Numbered from the stretch's first letter, positions 9,659-18,600 are shown. The stretch is DNA of 64,000 nt from Leisingera sp. ANG-Vp (GCF_000813725.1 NZ_JWLD01000006.1:1-64000), one strand, 5' to 3'. Notes: generated by a model from the sequence alone, not told the origin. Made by a program: numbers and translations.

Positions 9659-10276
9659 ATGCATATCGTAGACGGCGCCCTGTCTAACCCTGTTGTGATC
9701 GGCGGCGCAGTTGCCGCCGTCGGCGGTATTGCCATGGGTCTGCGCAGCCTGCCGCTGGAGCGTATTCCGGCGGCGGGGGTGCTTTCGGCGAGTTTCTTTG
9801 TGGCCTCGCTGATCCATGTCCCGATCGGACCCAGTTCGGTTCATCTGATCCTGAACGGTTTGGCGGGGTTGATGCTGGGCTGGGCTGCGTTCCCGGCGTT
9901 GTTTGTGGGGCTGCTGCTGCAGGCGGTTTTCTTTGGCTTTGGCGGGCTGACCGTTCTGGGGGTGAATGCCGTCAACATCGCCTTGCCCGCGGTCCTCGTG
10001 GGCCTCATCTTCCGTCCGCTTGTGGCGCGCGGTTCGCCGCTGCAGGGGGCGATCTGGGGCGGCATCGGCGGCGGTGTGGCGGTTGCGGCGACAACCCTTG
10101 CTGTTGCGGTTTCGCTGATGCTGTCCGGCGACGAATTCGTACTCGCCGCCAAGCTAGTTTTCTTCTCCCATATTCCGGTGATGGTGATCGAAGCGCTGCT
10201 GTCCGGCGCGGCCATTTTCCTGGCCCGGCGGGTGAAACCCGAGCTGTTTGTCGACACAAAAGGAAGCCTGGCATGA
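9659..10276 (+). CDS. cbiM: Cobalt ECF transporter substrate-binding membrane protein CbiM
   Basis: A 205-residue multi-spanning S-component. It begins MHIVDGALSNP, preserving the Met1-His2 start required in this family, where the N-terminus itself inserts into the core and helps coordinate the metal. Several hydrophobic helices follow, with IHVPIGPSSVHLILNGLAG near residue 50 carrying the conserved histidines. Its length is normal for a CbiM without the fused CbiN. It starts 10 bases after the upstream gene and overlaps the next one (ATGA). With the L and K proteins, CbiQ and CbiO it forms a Co(II) importer feeding B12 synthesis, consistent with the riboswitch. Confidence 0.93.
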   Translation: MHIVDGALSNPVVIGGAVAAVGGIAMGLRSLPLERIPAAGVLSASFFVASLIHVPIGPSSVHLILNGLAGLMLGWAAFPALFVGLLLQAVFFGFGGLTVLGVNAVNIALPAVLVGLIFRPLVARGSPLQGAIWGGIGGGVAVAATTLAVAVSLMLSGDEFVLAAKLVFFSHIPVMVIEALLSGAAIFLARRVKPELFVDTKGSLA

Positions 10277-10845
10277 TCCGCTCCTGTGTTCTGATCCTCG
10301 CATTGCTGGCGCCGCTGCCGGCCTTGGCGCACAACGTAATCTCCTCGGTGTTTCCCTCCGGTTCGGACATTGAGGGCGAGGTGGGCTTCTCGAACGGGGA
10401 TATGGCTGCGGATCTGCTGATCGAAGTGTTTGACGGGGCCGGTGCGAAACTGGGCGAGACCAAGACTGATGCCGATGGCTTTTTCCTGTTCACCCCGGCG
10501 GCACCGGTGACGCATGTCTTCCGCGGCGACCTGGGAGCGGGCCATGTTGCCGAAATGACCATGGAGGCGGCCGAGGTCGCGGCGATTATGGGCGAAAGCC
10601 CGGTTGAGACCGCAGCCAGCCCTGCCGCGCCTTCGGCGGCGGCCTCTGCCGGGCTGTCCGATCAATCCCGGGCAGAACTGGCACGGATGCTGCGCACCGA
10701 GCTGCGGCCGCTGCGTCAGGAACTGACTGCGTTCAAGAACAAGTCGGACTTCCAGTCCGTCCTAGGCGGCATCGGCTATATCTTCGGCCTGTTCGGCCTG
10801 GGCTTCTACATCGCTGCACGGCGCAAAATCGGCGGCAGCGCATGA
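10273..10845 (+). CDS. Accessory L component of the cobalt ECF transporter (NikL/CbiL-like)
   Basis: A 190-residue protein with an N-terminal signal/anchor (LILALLAPLPALAHN), a periplasmic beta-rich domain with VGFSNGDMAADLLIEVF and a repeated ETKTDADGFFLF-type motif, an Ala/Pro-rich linker around residues 115-128, a short coiled region (ELRPLRQELTAFKNKSDF) and one C-terminal membrane helix (LGGIGYIFGLFGLGFYIA). This architecture matches the L protein that replaces CbiN in KMLQO-type nickel/cobalt transporters. Overlaps of four bases with both neighbours indicate coupling. The name should not be confused with precorrin methyltransferase CbiL. Confidence 0.82.
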   Translation: MIRSCVLILALLAPLPALAHNVISSVFPSGSDIEGEVGFSNGDMAADLLIEVFDGAGAKLGETKTDADGFFLFTPAAPVTHVFRGDLGAGHVAEMTMEAAEVAAIMGESPVETAASPAAPSAAASAGLSDQSRAELARMLRTELRPLRQELTAFKNKSDFQSVLGGIGYIFGLFGLGFYIAARRKIGGSA

Positions 10846-11630
10846 CCTATGTTCTGACAAGCGAAGAAAAGCCGCTTAGCGGGTTTGGGACTTTCCGTGC
10901 CAAGGTCACAGCGCTCGACCCGCGGATGCGAATTGTGATGACTGCCGTCTATGCAGTGGTCGTGGTGTCCCTCAGCAACCTTTGGGTCCTGGCGGCCGCG
11001 CTTGGTCTGTCGATGTGGCTGCTGGCCTTCTCAGGCCTGCCGTCCCGTAAAACGCTCAAGCGGATGGCGATGATGGACAGTTTCATCATCTTCATGCTGC
11101 TGATGCTGCCTTTCACAATCCCAGGGGCTCCGATTTTCTCCGTTTGGGGACTGGAAGCCAGCTGGGAAGGCTTGTGGCGTGCTGCGGAGATTGCGCTGAC
11201 AGCCAATGCTGTGATCCTGGCTGTCATGACGCTGGTGGGAAGCATGGAGCCGGTTACCATGGGGCACGCGCTGTTTGCCCTCAGAACACCTGAGCGGCTG
11301 GTGCATTTGATGATGTTCACCATCCGCTACATCGATGTCCTGCGCGAGGAATACCAGCGGCTGCGCACCTCAATGAAGCTGCGCGGCTTCCGGCCTGGAA
11401 CCAACTGGCACACCTATCGCAGCTACGGCTACCTGGTGGGGATGATGCTGGTGCGGGCAATTGAACGGTCGGAACGTATTCTCGCAGCCATGAAATGCCG
11501 GGGCTTTTCCGGACGCATCATCCTGCTGGAAGACTTCCGCTTCCGGCGCGCAGACCTGCTGTTTGTTCTCGCGCTTTCTTCCGCACTTGCCGCCCTGGTC
11601 TGGGCCGAGGCCGTCTATGCCGCTTCTTGA
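10842..11630 (+). CDS. cbiQ: ECF transporter transmembrane (T) component CbiQ
   Basis: A 262-residue T-component of an energy-coupling-factor transporter. It has hydrophobic helices from residue 30 (MRIVMTAVYAVVVVSLSNLWVLA) to the C-terminus. Two conserved cytoplasmic Ala-Arg-Gly-type coupling motifs are recognisable: SMKLRGFRPG around residue 180 and AMKCRGFSGR around residue 220, which transmit ATPase motion to the membrane. The start overlaps the L gene by four bases and the end overlaps cbiO by 14. It couples CbiO to the cobalt-binding CbiM. Confidence 0.92.
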   Translation: MTYVLTSEEKPLSGFGTFRAKVTALDPRMRIVMTAVYAVVVVSLSNLWVLAAALGLSMWLLAFSGLPSRKTLKRMAMMDSFIIFMLLMLPFTIPGAPIFSVWGLEASWEGLWRAAEIALTANAVILAVMTLVGSMEPVTMGHALFALRTPERLVHLMMFTIRYIDVLREEYQRLRTSMKLRGFRPGTNWHTYRSYGYLVGMMLVRAIERSERILAAMKCRGFSGRIILLEDFRFRRADLLFVLALSSALAALVWAEAVYAAS

Positions 11631-12267
11631 ACTGAACGACATCCATTTTGCCTACCCCGGGCTGGATCCCGTGCTGCAAGGCGCCTCGATGCAGCTTGAT
11701 GCCGGAGAGCGGCTGTCGATCGTCGGTCCCAACGGCGCCGGAAAATCGACGCTCCTGAAGATCATCATGGGGCTGCTCGCCCCTACCAGAGGGACCGTCT
11801 CTGCCTTTGGCAGACCTTGCGGCGCCGAGGCGGATTTTCACGATGTGCGCCGCCGCGTGGGCTTTGTGTTTCAGGATGCCGACGACCAGCTGTTTTGCCC
11901 GACTGTGGCCGAAGATGTGGCCTTTGGCCCGCTGAACCTTGGAAAGTCCAAACAGGAGGCTTTAGCGGTTGTTGACACTGTGCTGACCCGCCTGGGCCTG
12001 ATGCATTTGCGCGACCGGGTCACACACAAGCTGTCGGGCGGAGAAAAGCGGCTGGTGACGCTGGCCACAGTCCTGGCCATGGAGCCGGTAGTGCTCATTC
12101 TGGATGAGCCGACCAACGCGCTGGACCCGGACAACTACGCGCGGCTGACTGAGATACTAAAAGGGCTTGATCAGGCGATCCTGCTCGTCAGCCATGACCC
12201 GGAATTCCGCGCGCAGATTGCTCCGGGCGGGTTTCAGCTGAAAGAGCGGGTGCTCGTGCGGATTTAG
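11617..12267 (+). CDS. cbiO: ECF transporter ATPase CbiO
   Basis: A 216-residue ATPase, short for the family but with all motifs: Walker [13 protein letters not shown] near residue 40, Q-loop FQDADDQLFCPT (the DDQ form typical of ECF ATPases), signature LSGGEKRLVTLAT near 140, Walker B LILDEPTNALDP and a switch histidine in LLVSHDPEF. The ATG at 11617 (MPLLELNDIHFAYPG) is inside the end of cbiQ; the longer upstream frame is part of cbiQ coding sequence. It acts as a homodimer on the inner face of the cobalt transporter. No clear terminator follows before the convergent gene at 12384. Confidence 0.93.
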   Translation: MPLLELNDIHFAYPGLDPVLQGASMQLDAGERLSIVGPNGAGKSTLLKIIMGLLAPTRGTVSAFGRPCGAEADFHDVRRRVGFVFQDADDQLFCPTVAEDVAFGPLNLGKSKQEALAVVDTVLTRLGLMHLRDRVTHKLSGGEKRLVTLATVLAMEPVVLILDEPTNALDPDNYARLTEILKGLDQAILLVSHDPEFRAQIAPGGFQLKERVLVRI

Positions 12268-12383
12268 CACGTTCGGGCAGAGGGCCTTGCGGCAGAGGCA
12301 GGTGCCTGGCGGCATAGCCGGTCACCGCTTGCCGGTGCGGGCCGGGCCGCCGCAGGGGAAGCCCGGCTGGTTGAGGCCGCTGG

Positions 12384-13787
12384 TCAGCAGCGGGCAACGT
12401 TTATTACTTGCATCTGGGTATATTCCGCCAGCCCCTCGACTGATTGCTCGACGCCAAGGCCAGAGCCTTTGAAACCGGCCATCGGGATATGCGGGCCGAT
12501 GTTCAGCTGCTGGTTCACCCAGATCGTTCCGGACTCGATACGCCCTGCAATTTCAGTGGCCTTGCGGGTATCGGAAGAATGCACCGAGCCGCCCAGGCCG
12601 TAGTCGGAGGCATTGGCGCGGGCGACCACATCATCGATGCTGTCAAAGCGGATCACCGGAAGGATTGGCCCGAACTGCTCCTCGTCCACGATTTTCTGCC
12701 CATCGGTGACATCGCGGACAATTGTCGGCTGTACAAAGTAGCCAGGCCCCTCCTTGACCGCTCCTCCGGCAATAATCCGGCCGCAGGCGCGGGCGTCTTC
12801 CAGGAACCCCTTGATCTTGTCGAACTGTGCCTTGTTCTGGATCGGGCCGATGGTCGTTCCCTGTTTCATGCCGTCATCAACCACCGCCTGTTTGGCGAGC
12901 GAGGCCAGTTCGGCACAGAACTCCTCGTAGATGTCGTGGTGCACATAGGCGCGTTTCACAGCCAGGCAAACCTGGCCTGCATTCAGAAACGCCCCGCCAT
13001 AGACCTTTTCCGCAGCCGCTTTCACGTCCACGTCCGGCAGTACGATGGCCGGGTCATTGCCGCCCATCTCCAGGGTCACCCGCTTCATGGTGTCTGCTGC
13101 GCTGGCCATGATCCGCTTGCCGGTTTCCGAAGAGCCGGTAAAGCCGATCTTGGCCACGTCTGGATGCACGGTCAGCTTGGGGCCGAGGTCATTGTCATCG
13201 GTTATGACGTTGACCAGCCCCGGCGGAAAGATACGGGCGCAGATCTCGCCCAGCTTCAGCGCCGCAACGGGAGTGGTCGGCGCGGGTTTCAGCACAATAG
13301 CATTGCCTGCCATCAGTGCCGGGCCGATCTTCCAGCAGCACAAGAGCAGCGGAAAATTCCAGGCAATGATGCCTGCCACCACGCCCAGCGGTTTGTGACG
13401 GGTTTCGATGCGGAATTCTGCATCGTCCTGGATAACGCGGTCGGGCAGCTCCAGAGTTGCGGTGTGGGCCAGATAGCCCTGCGACCAAGCGGTCTCGCCC
13501 TGCGCTTCAGGCAGCGGCTTGCCTTGCTCCAAGGTGATCAGCCGGGCGATTTCGTCGGCTTCCGCGCCGATGGCGGCGGCCAGAGCCTCAATCTTTGCGC
13601 GCCGTTCAGCCATGGGTGTCTTTTCCCAATCCTTCTGCGCAGCCTTGGCTGCAGCAACAGCCTGGTCCATCTGCGTCTCGGAGGCATGCGGCACGCGGGC
13701 GAAAACCTCTTCTGTTGCCGGGTTGATCACCTCAATCATACGCTCCGCCGAAACCTGTTCGCCGTTGATCAGCATGCAGTAGTCCAT
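12384..13787 (-). CDS. Aldehyde dehydrogenase, last gene of the qhp operon
   Basis: A 467-residue aldehyde dehydrogenase. Motifs: AWNFPLLL in the cofactor fold, LEMGGNDPAIVL with the general-base Glu, Cys274 in LNAGQVCLAVKR, and EEQFGPILPV. It starts 15 bases after the AraC gene that itself overlaps qhpE, so it is probably co-transcribed with the amine dehydrogenase genes. The logical role is oxidising the aldehyde produced when quinohemoprotein amine dehydrogenase deaminates a primary amine. It is about 25-30 residues shorter than many family members, mainly at the ends, with no missing catalytic motif. The assignment of substrate is inference from position. Confidence 0.92.
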   Translation of the reverse strand: MDYCMLINGEQVSAERMIEVINPATEEVFARVPHASETQMDQAVAAAKAAQKDWEKTPMAERRAKIEALAAAIGAEADEIARLITLEQGKPLPEAQGETAWSQGYLAHTATLELPDRVIQDDAEFRIETRHKPLGVVAGIIAWNFPLLLCCWKIGPALMAGNAIVLKPAPTTPVAALKLGEICARIFPPGLVNVITDDNDLGPKLTVHPDVAKIGFTGSSETGKRIMASAADTMKRVTLEMGGNDPAIVLPDVDVKAAAEKVYGGAFLNAGQVCLAVKRAYVHHDIYEEFCAELASLAKQAVVDDGMKQGTTIGPIQNKAQFDKIKGFLEDARACGRIIAGGAVKEGPGYFVQPTIVRDVTDGQKIVDEEQFGPILPVIRFDSIDDVVARANASDYGLGGSVHSSDTRKATEIAGRIESGTIWVNQQLNIGPHIPMAGFKGSGLGVEQSVEGLAEYTQMQVINVARC

Positions 13788-13802
13788 CGCTGTCCTCCCT
13801 GT

Positions 13803-14798
13803 TTATCCATCAGCCGGGTTTGATTGGGAAACACCACCATGGAGCGGCGGCGGTGTCTTGGGCGGAGGCGCCGAAGAGTTTGCGTCCTGTGCCAAAGATC
13901 TGCGGCACGCCTCTGCGCTGAGGAAGCTGCGCGGCGAACAGCCGAAATGCTGCCGGAAGATTCGGTTGAAATGGGAAATATCGCCAAACCCCGCACCATA
14001 GGCGGTTTGGGCAATTGGCACCCGGCGGTCCTGCCGTGCCAAATGGCGCAGCTTGCCCGCTACTGCGGCCAGTCGTGTGCGGGTAAGGCAATCGGTAAAG
14101 GTGGTGCCGTTTTCCTGAAATTCACGCTGCAGCTGGCGGCGCGATAACCCGGTGCGGACAGCAAGAGTGTCCACAGTCAGCTTTGGATCAGTGCTGAGCA
14201 GCTGCAGCGTTTCGCAAACCTGCCTGAACCGGTGTTTTCGGCATCCAGGTCCGTTTGCGGCAGGGCGCAGTCCGGCACCGGTAAAGGCCAGTGATACCAG
14301 TTCGAAAAGATACCCGGAGCCGTCCTGTGCGCCTTCCGGCTCCAGCAGGGCGCGCATGCTGGCAAGCAGCGGATGCGGCGGGGCGATTTTGCGGCCGGCG
14401 TGCGGCATCTCCCGGCTGGCTTCCAGCACCAGCGCCCGCGGCAAGTGAGCTGACAGGAAGGCCGCCGGCCGGCCGCAGATGCTAAGCTCTGCAGAACGGG
14501 TGGAATCGAGCAGCAGAAACTCTCCTGGCTGCAGCAGCGTTTGGCGGCCCGCATGCTGGATGCCGGTTTCACCATCCAACTGGTGCAGCAGGAAGAAATG
14601 CTCCTGATCGTCGCGCAGGATGCCTTGACGTGTGCGCTCGATACGGACCGGCGCGCTGCGGATCTCGGCAACGTCGATGCTTCCGCGCCGGTGCAATTCA
14701 AACGAACCCATCCAGGCGGGAGCAGATCTGTCCGGGGCAGCGTAGTAATGGCCGCAGCTGGCACGCAGGGTGCTGTTCCAGTCGTCAAAGCAGATCAT
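13803..14798 (-). CDS. AraC-family transcriptional regulator inside the qhp operon
   Basis: A 331-residue regulator. The N-terminal half is an AraC-type ligand-sensing domain, with LLHQLDGETGIQHAGRQTLL resembling the AraC_binding_2 type. The C-terminal 100 residues hold two helix-turn-helix motifs (VDTLAVRTGLSRRQLQREF and AYGAGFGDISHFNRIFRQHF), followed by the family signature FGCSPRSF and a proline-rich tail. Its ATG overlaps the qhpE stop by four bases, so it is transcribed with the operon. Paracoccus needs one AraC-type regulator, QhpR, for this enzyme; here a second AraC gene lies divergently at the other end of the operon. This one may respond to amine or aldehyde or control the adjacent dehydrogenase. 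Confidence 0.9.
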   Translation of the reverse strand: MICFDDWNSTLRASCGHYYAAPDRSAPAWMGSFELHRRGSIDVAEIRSAPVRIERTRQGILRDDQEHFFLLHQLDGETGIQHAGRQTLLQPGEFLLLDSTRSAELSICGRPAAFLSAHLPRALVLEASREMPHAGRKIAPPHPLLASMRALLEPEGAQDGSGYLFELVSLAFTGAGLRPAANGPGCRKHRFRQVCETLQLLSTDPKLTVDTLAVRTGLSRRQLQREFQENGTTFTDCLTRTRLAAVAGKLRHLARQDRRVPIAQTAYGAGFGDISHFNRIFRQHFGCSPRSFLSAEACRRSLAQDANSSAPPPKTPPPLHGGVSQSNPADG

Positions 14799-15451
14799 GC
14801 GGCCTGCGGACCACCCGGCACGATGCGTTCACGGCCGGTGAAGGAGGGCGCGCGCAGCATCCTTTCAACCCCGCCGTTCATGCAGGCATGGGCCAGCAGC
14901 CCGGTGAAATGCGCCGCCGCCAGGCTAGCACCGCGAACAGCTGCGCCGGGGCTGCCGGCACAAGCGCCGAACCGCGCGCCGGGCAGGTCGAGCCGCGACC
15001 ATTGGGCCGGGGTGCAGCGGGCATCGCCCTGCACCGAGAAAACCTGCTCGCAGGCCGCGGGATAGACCGGCGCACCGCGCGCAGGCGCTGAGGCGGTCAG
15101 CAGTTTGCCGGCCGCCAGCACAGCTGTCACGGCCTCCGTCAGCAAATGGCTGGCGCTGGTATGGCCAAAGGAGCAGTGCACGATCTCCGCCTCGCTCTCT
15201 GCAGCCCGGTACAGCGCCTCTGCAGCAGTTGCGAGAGACGTGGACAGGCTGCCGGGAAAGATACTGATCCCAAGAAACCGGGCTGCGGGCGCATTGGCAC
15301 GGATGGCGGCGGCCATGTGAGCGGCATGCAGCGCCGCCGGGCTCTCAGCGGCCCGCAGATGCAGCGCGCAGGCATCGGTGCGGGCGCTGAGACCGGGAGT
15401 GTCCGCTGCCAGCGGGCCGTCTATCAATGCAATCAGCGGAGCATGGGTCAC
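14795..15451 (-). CDS. qhpE: Subtilisin-like peptidase QhpE
   Basis: A compact 218-residue S8-family serine protease. The catalytic Asp is in LIALIDGPL near residue 11, the His in ALHAAHMAAAI near residue 45, and the Ser in RGASLAAAHFTG near residue 173, matching subtilase D-H-S order although the flanking glycines are diverged. There is no signal peptide, so it acts in the cytoplasm. In Paracoccus QhpE removes the leader peptide from the crosslinked gamma subunit QhpC. It overlaps both qhpF and the AraC gene by four bases. Identification rests on the motifs plus the complete qhp context. Confidence 0.9.
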   Translation of the reverse strand: MTHAPLIALIDGPLAADTPGLSARTDACALHLRAAESPAALHAAHMAAAIRANAPAARFLGISIFPGSLSTSLATAAEALYRAAESEAEIVHCSFGHTSASHLLTEAVTAVLAAGKLLTASAPARGAPVYPAACEQVFSVQGDARCTPAQWSRLDLPGARFGACAGSPGAAVRGASLAAAHFTGLLAHACMNGGVERMLRAPSFTGRERIVPGGPQAA

Positions 15452-17190
15452 GGGCGGGCCTCCGTCAGGGAGATTTCCATGTCAAAACTCCCGCCGGCCG
15501 CCGCGCCGTTGTGTGCAGTGAGGATACGGGTGGCATGCGGAAAGGTCTCGTCGATATAGGCGAGGATCCGGCTGGCAGTGGCAGGATCGACCTCCGACAA
15601 TGCTTCATCCAGAACGAGGATGTCGAAAGGGGACAGGAGCGCGCGCAGCAGACAGAGCCGCTGGCGCTCGCCGCCGGAAAGAGTCAGCCCGTTTTCCCCC
15701 AGAAGGGTGTCCAGGCCGTCTGCGTTGCGGAACCTTTCCGCCAGGCCGAACAGGTTGAGCAGTTCCCACACTTTGGTTTCATTTCCGGCGCCGCCCCAGA
15801 AAGCCCGGGATTGGAACAGATTGTCACGCAGGCTGGCTCGCAGAGTAAATGGCCTTTGCCCAGCATAGGCCACCTGCGCAGGCAGCGGGGTTCTGCCGAG
15901 CAGGCTAAGCTCCGCACCGCCCAGGGTTGCCCGCCCAGCCAGGGGCGTGGCACGGCCGCACAGCACCTCAAGCAGCGAAGTCTTGCCGGCACCGCTGGCC
16001 CCGCTCAGCAACAAACGGGTACCTTCGGGAATGGTCAGTGTGAGCGGGCCGAGCGGGGCGGCATTGCCGCGGGCCAGGGTCACGCCGTCCAGCCGCAGCT
16101 TGTAGCCCGCGGGAGAGAAGCCGGCAGAGCGGGCAGGGGGGGCATGCATTACCGCATCAAGGCGGGCCGCGGCAACCTTGACCCGGGCTTGCGCATGCCA
16201 CAGGCCCAGCAGCGACTGCATCGGCCCGGTCATGAAACCCATGTAAGCAATGAACGCGATTAGCGAGCCCAGCGGCCACTCGCCGTGGATCACCATCAGC
16301 CCGCCCGCCAGAAAAACCGCCGAGCGGGTCAGTGCTGACAGCAGCACCGGCACGGCGCGGGTGAACTCCCCCCACAGGTTCTGAGCGATCAGCCTTTGAT
16401 TCAGTCCGGCATGATCGCGCAGGCTGCGCTGCTCTGCCCAGCGGAGCCCGCGCGCAACCTGCAGAGCAGGCAGGCCGAACAGGGTCTCGGACAAACCGGC
16501 GCTGTAGCGCCCTTGCGCCTCCCGCACTACTGCAGCGTGGTGTTCGGTACGCGGCCGCGCCCAGATCAGGAACAGCAGCTCAGCCGGAGCCAGCAGCGCT
16601 GTCAGCAGTCCCAGCCGCCAGTCCAGAACCATCAGCATGACCGAGCCGCCGGCCAGCCGGATCACTGCGGAGCAACCGCTCAGCACTGCGTTGAAAGCAA
16701 ACTTCTGCACCTCAGCCGCGTCGCCATCAACCCGTGCCAGCAGCTCTCCCGCGCGCTGGGCAGCAAACCAATCTGAGGGCTTTGCCGCCAGCCGGGAGAG
16801 CAGTTTCTGCCGCATCCGCGCCAGCATCCGGACTGAGGCGCGCATATGCAGAATGTTGCTAAGGGCACCGGTGCCGGTGGCCAGCAGGCCAACGGCAAAC
16901 AGCGCTGCAGACCAGACCAGCAGCTGTGTGGCATCTCCTGCCATCAGTCCGCGGTCGATGACCAGCTTGCTGATATAGGGCGGCAGCAGGCCAAGGGCGG
17001 CAGCGGCAAAGCTGATCAGCAAGAGCACCGCCAGCCGCCGCCGGTGCGGTTGCAAAATGGGCAGCAGCCAGGCCGCGGTCGAGGAAGTAAAAAGCACCGC
17101 ACCTGCACGTGACGGCAGGTGCGGCCAGACCCGGACAGCGTCAGGGCCGTCCGGCTGGGGGGAGTATTTGGCGGCTGGCCCGTTCATCAC
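15448..17190 (-). CDS. qhpF: ABC exporter QhpF for the quinohemoprotein amine dehydrogenase gamma subunit
   Basis: A 580-residue fused ABC exporter. About six membrane helices span residues 25-300, starting STAAWLLPILQPHRRRLAVLL. The nucleotide-binding domain follows with Walker A LSGASGAGKTSLLEVL near residue 395, signature LSGGERQRLCLLRALL near 495 and Walker B DILVLDEALSEVD. QhpF is essential for enzyme biogenesis in Paracoccus and is thought to move the processed small subunit, which has no Sec signal, to the periplasm. It overlaps qhpB and qhpE by four bases on either side. Confidence 0.92.
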   Translation of the reverse strand: MMNGPAAKYSPQPDGPDAVRVWPHLPSRAGAVLFTSSTAAWLLPILQPHRRRLAVLLLISFAAAALGLLPPYISKLVIDRGLMAGDATQLLVWSAALFAVGLLATGTGALSNILHMRASVRMLARMRQKLLSRLAAKPSDWFAAQRAGELLARVDGDAAEVQKFAFNAVLSGCSAVIRLAGGSVMLMVLDWRLGLLTALLAPAELLFLIWARPRTEHHAAVVREAQGRYSAGLSETLFGLPALQVARGLRWAEQRSLRDHAGLNQRLIAQNLWGEFTRAVPVLLSALTRSAVFLAGGLMVIHGEWPLGSLIAFIAYMGFMTGPMQSLLGLWHAQARVKVAAARLDAVMHAPPARSAGFSPAGYKLRLDGVTLARGNAAPLGPLTLTIPEGTRLLLSGASGAGKTSLLEVLCGRATPLAGRATLGGAELSLLGRTPLPAQVAYAGQRPFTLRASLRDNLFQSRAFWGGAGNETKVWELLNLFGLAERFRNADGLDTLLGENGLTLSGGERQRLCLLRALLSPFDILVLDEALSEVDPATASRILAYIDETFPHATRILTAHNGAAAGGSFDMEISLTEARP

Positions 17191-18263
17191 TGCGGCACGA
17201 CATGCAGGGTTGAGACCGACATGTCCCCGCCGGAGGGCATCCGGATCTCGCCCACCCGTTCCAGTGTGTCGCTGTCATAAATGCCGATGTCGTCATTGGT
17301 GCCCGCGACATAGATCTCGCGCCCGTCGCTGGAAACATTGATGACGTAGTAGGTGTGCGGCAGGTCCACCCGCTTCACCAGTTCGCGGGTCTCCAGGTTG
17401 TGCTTGGAGAGCTGGGTGTAAACTCCATAAAGGTGCTTGGGATCCGTGGCGCTGCGCACGGCTGAGAACATCAGTACCTCGAAGGAGGCAAAATCGGCGA
17501 TCTCGGTTTCTCCGGTGCTCAGATCGACCGATTGATAGCCCCAGACAAAGTCCGCCAGCTCCTGCTGGGTTTCATCCGCAAAGACAGCCGCCGTGTACAT
17601 CAGCAGCATCTCGTCGTTCTGGCTGCCGGTGGGCCAGAATGCCAGCACATCCGGCGGGCTGTAGGTGGGGCGGTCCCAGCTGGCGTTGGCTATTGCCACT
17701 TCGGTTGTGCCGCTGTCGGGGTCCACCCGGTAGATCTCATGCCCGGCGACATAGACCTGGCCATTGCGGTCGCTTGCCATCAGGGTGGAACGGCGCGGCG
17801 CTTCGAAGACGGCGGATGGTTCCGCTGCAAGCCCCGCACCCGCGTCATAGACGGCAAACTCCGGCTGCATCACCTCGTAGCGGTCAATCTTCTTTCGTAC
17901 CGGATTGCGCACCGTGTAGATCTGACTGCCATCCTTGGACACAGCCAGCGAAGCCAGCGAGCGGCGGGTGACATCGCCTTCGGACTGGGCGGCATGGAAC
18001 ACTTTCTCGCAGGTTTCGATATCGACACCGACCACATCCTGCCAGTGGTTCAGCAGCACATAGGCGATGCGGTTGTCCGGCGACATGGCAATGACACCGG
18101 GTGTCACATTTTCACCCAGGTCGCAGTCGGCTTTGACCGAGCGGTCCCCGGCATCAAAGACATAAAGGTTCGAGGGCCGGGCCACCGTCACCAGAAGGTC
18201 GCCTGCGGCCAGCGGCAAAGCTGAGGCGCAGAGCGCGGCAGCAGCAAAAAACGCGGATTTCAT
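17187..18263 (-). CDS. qhpB: Quinohemoprotein amine dehydrogenase beta subunit
   Basis: A 358-residue exported protein with signal peptide MKSAFFAAAALCASALPLAAG and a mature beta-propeller of repeated strands such as NRIAYVLLNHWQDVVGVDIE and GREIYVAGTNDDIGIYDSDT. The family subunit is a seven-bladed propeller forming the central body on which the gamma subunit sits. The ATG at 18263 is chosen because it gives the signal peptide and follows qhpC by 13 bases; the same frame is open upstream only within the qhpC region. The C-terminal end overlaps the qhpF start. It acts in the periplasm with QhpA and QhpC. Confidence 0.94.
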   Translation of the reverse strand: MKSAFFAAAALCASALPLAAGDLLVTVARPSNLYVFDAGDRSVKADCDLGENVTPGVIAMSPDNRIAYVLLNHWQDVVGVDIETCEKVFHAAQSEGDVTRRSLASLAVSKDGSQIYTVRNPVRKKIDRYEVMQPEFAVYDAGAGLAAEPSAVFEAPRRSTLMASDRNGQVYVAGHEIYRVDPDSGTTEVAIANASWDRPTYSPPDVLAFWPTGSQNDEMLLMYTAAVFADETQQELADFVWGYQSVDLSTGETEIADFASFEVLMFSAVRSATDPKHLYGVYTQLSKHNLETRELVKRVDLPHTYYVINVSSDGREIYVAGTNDDIGIYDSDTLERVGEIRMPSGGDMSVSTLHVVPQ

Positions 18264-18276
18264 GATGCGGGTCTCC

Positions 18277-18600
18277 TCAGGTTTCGGCGTCTGCAGGATA
18301 GGTGGCGCCAAGCGACCGCCAGTCCTTGGCGGCATTTGGTGCGCCCTCGTCCCAATTCGGGTGATTGACCATGATGTCGGGCACCTGAGCGGGCCACCAG
18401 CAAGGGTCGGAGCAGCCGTAAAGATCCGCTTCCATCGGCTGGCACAGGGCGGCAAGGCCGCCAAAGGGATCGACCTCCCAGCCCGGGTCGAAAGTGGTGG
18501 CACATCCGGCAGTCACGGTCTGCATGGCACGGACTTCATCCATCTGGCCTTCGGCAGCGGCCTGCTGCACGCGTTCAGCTTTTTGATTGAGCGGTTTCAT
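18277..18600 (-). CDS. qhpC: Quinohemoprotein amine dehydrogenase gamma subunit (CTQ-bearing)
   Basis: A 107-residue precursor of the catalytic small subunit. By spacing against the Paracoccus subunit, the crosslink partners are all present: Cys33-Glu42, Cys53-Asp59, Cys67-Asp75 (thioether bridges) and Cys63-Trp69, which become cysteine tryptophylquinone (CTQ). They sit in [33 protein letters not shown] and the PD that follows. The first roughly 26-28 residues, ending near RAMQT, are the leader removed by QhpE. There is no Sec signal, as expected for export by QhpF. It overlaps qhpD by four bases. Confidence 0.96.
   Translation of the reverse strand: MKPLNQKAERVQQAAAEGQMDEVRAMQTVTAGCATTFDPGWEVDPFGGLAALCQPMEADLYGCSDPCWWPAQVPDIMVNHPNWDEGAPNAAKDWRSLGATYPADAET

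Noticed and set aside
13803-14798. Calling the embedded AraC gene QhpR
   Set aside because: Either AraC gene could be the orthologue. The divergent one at 23064 has the adjacent direct repeats, so the symbol was placed there with reduced confidence.
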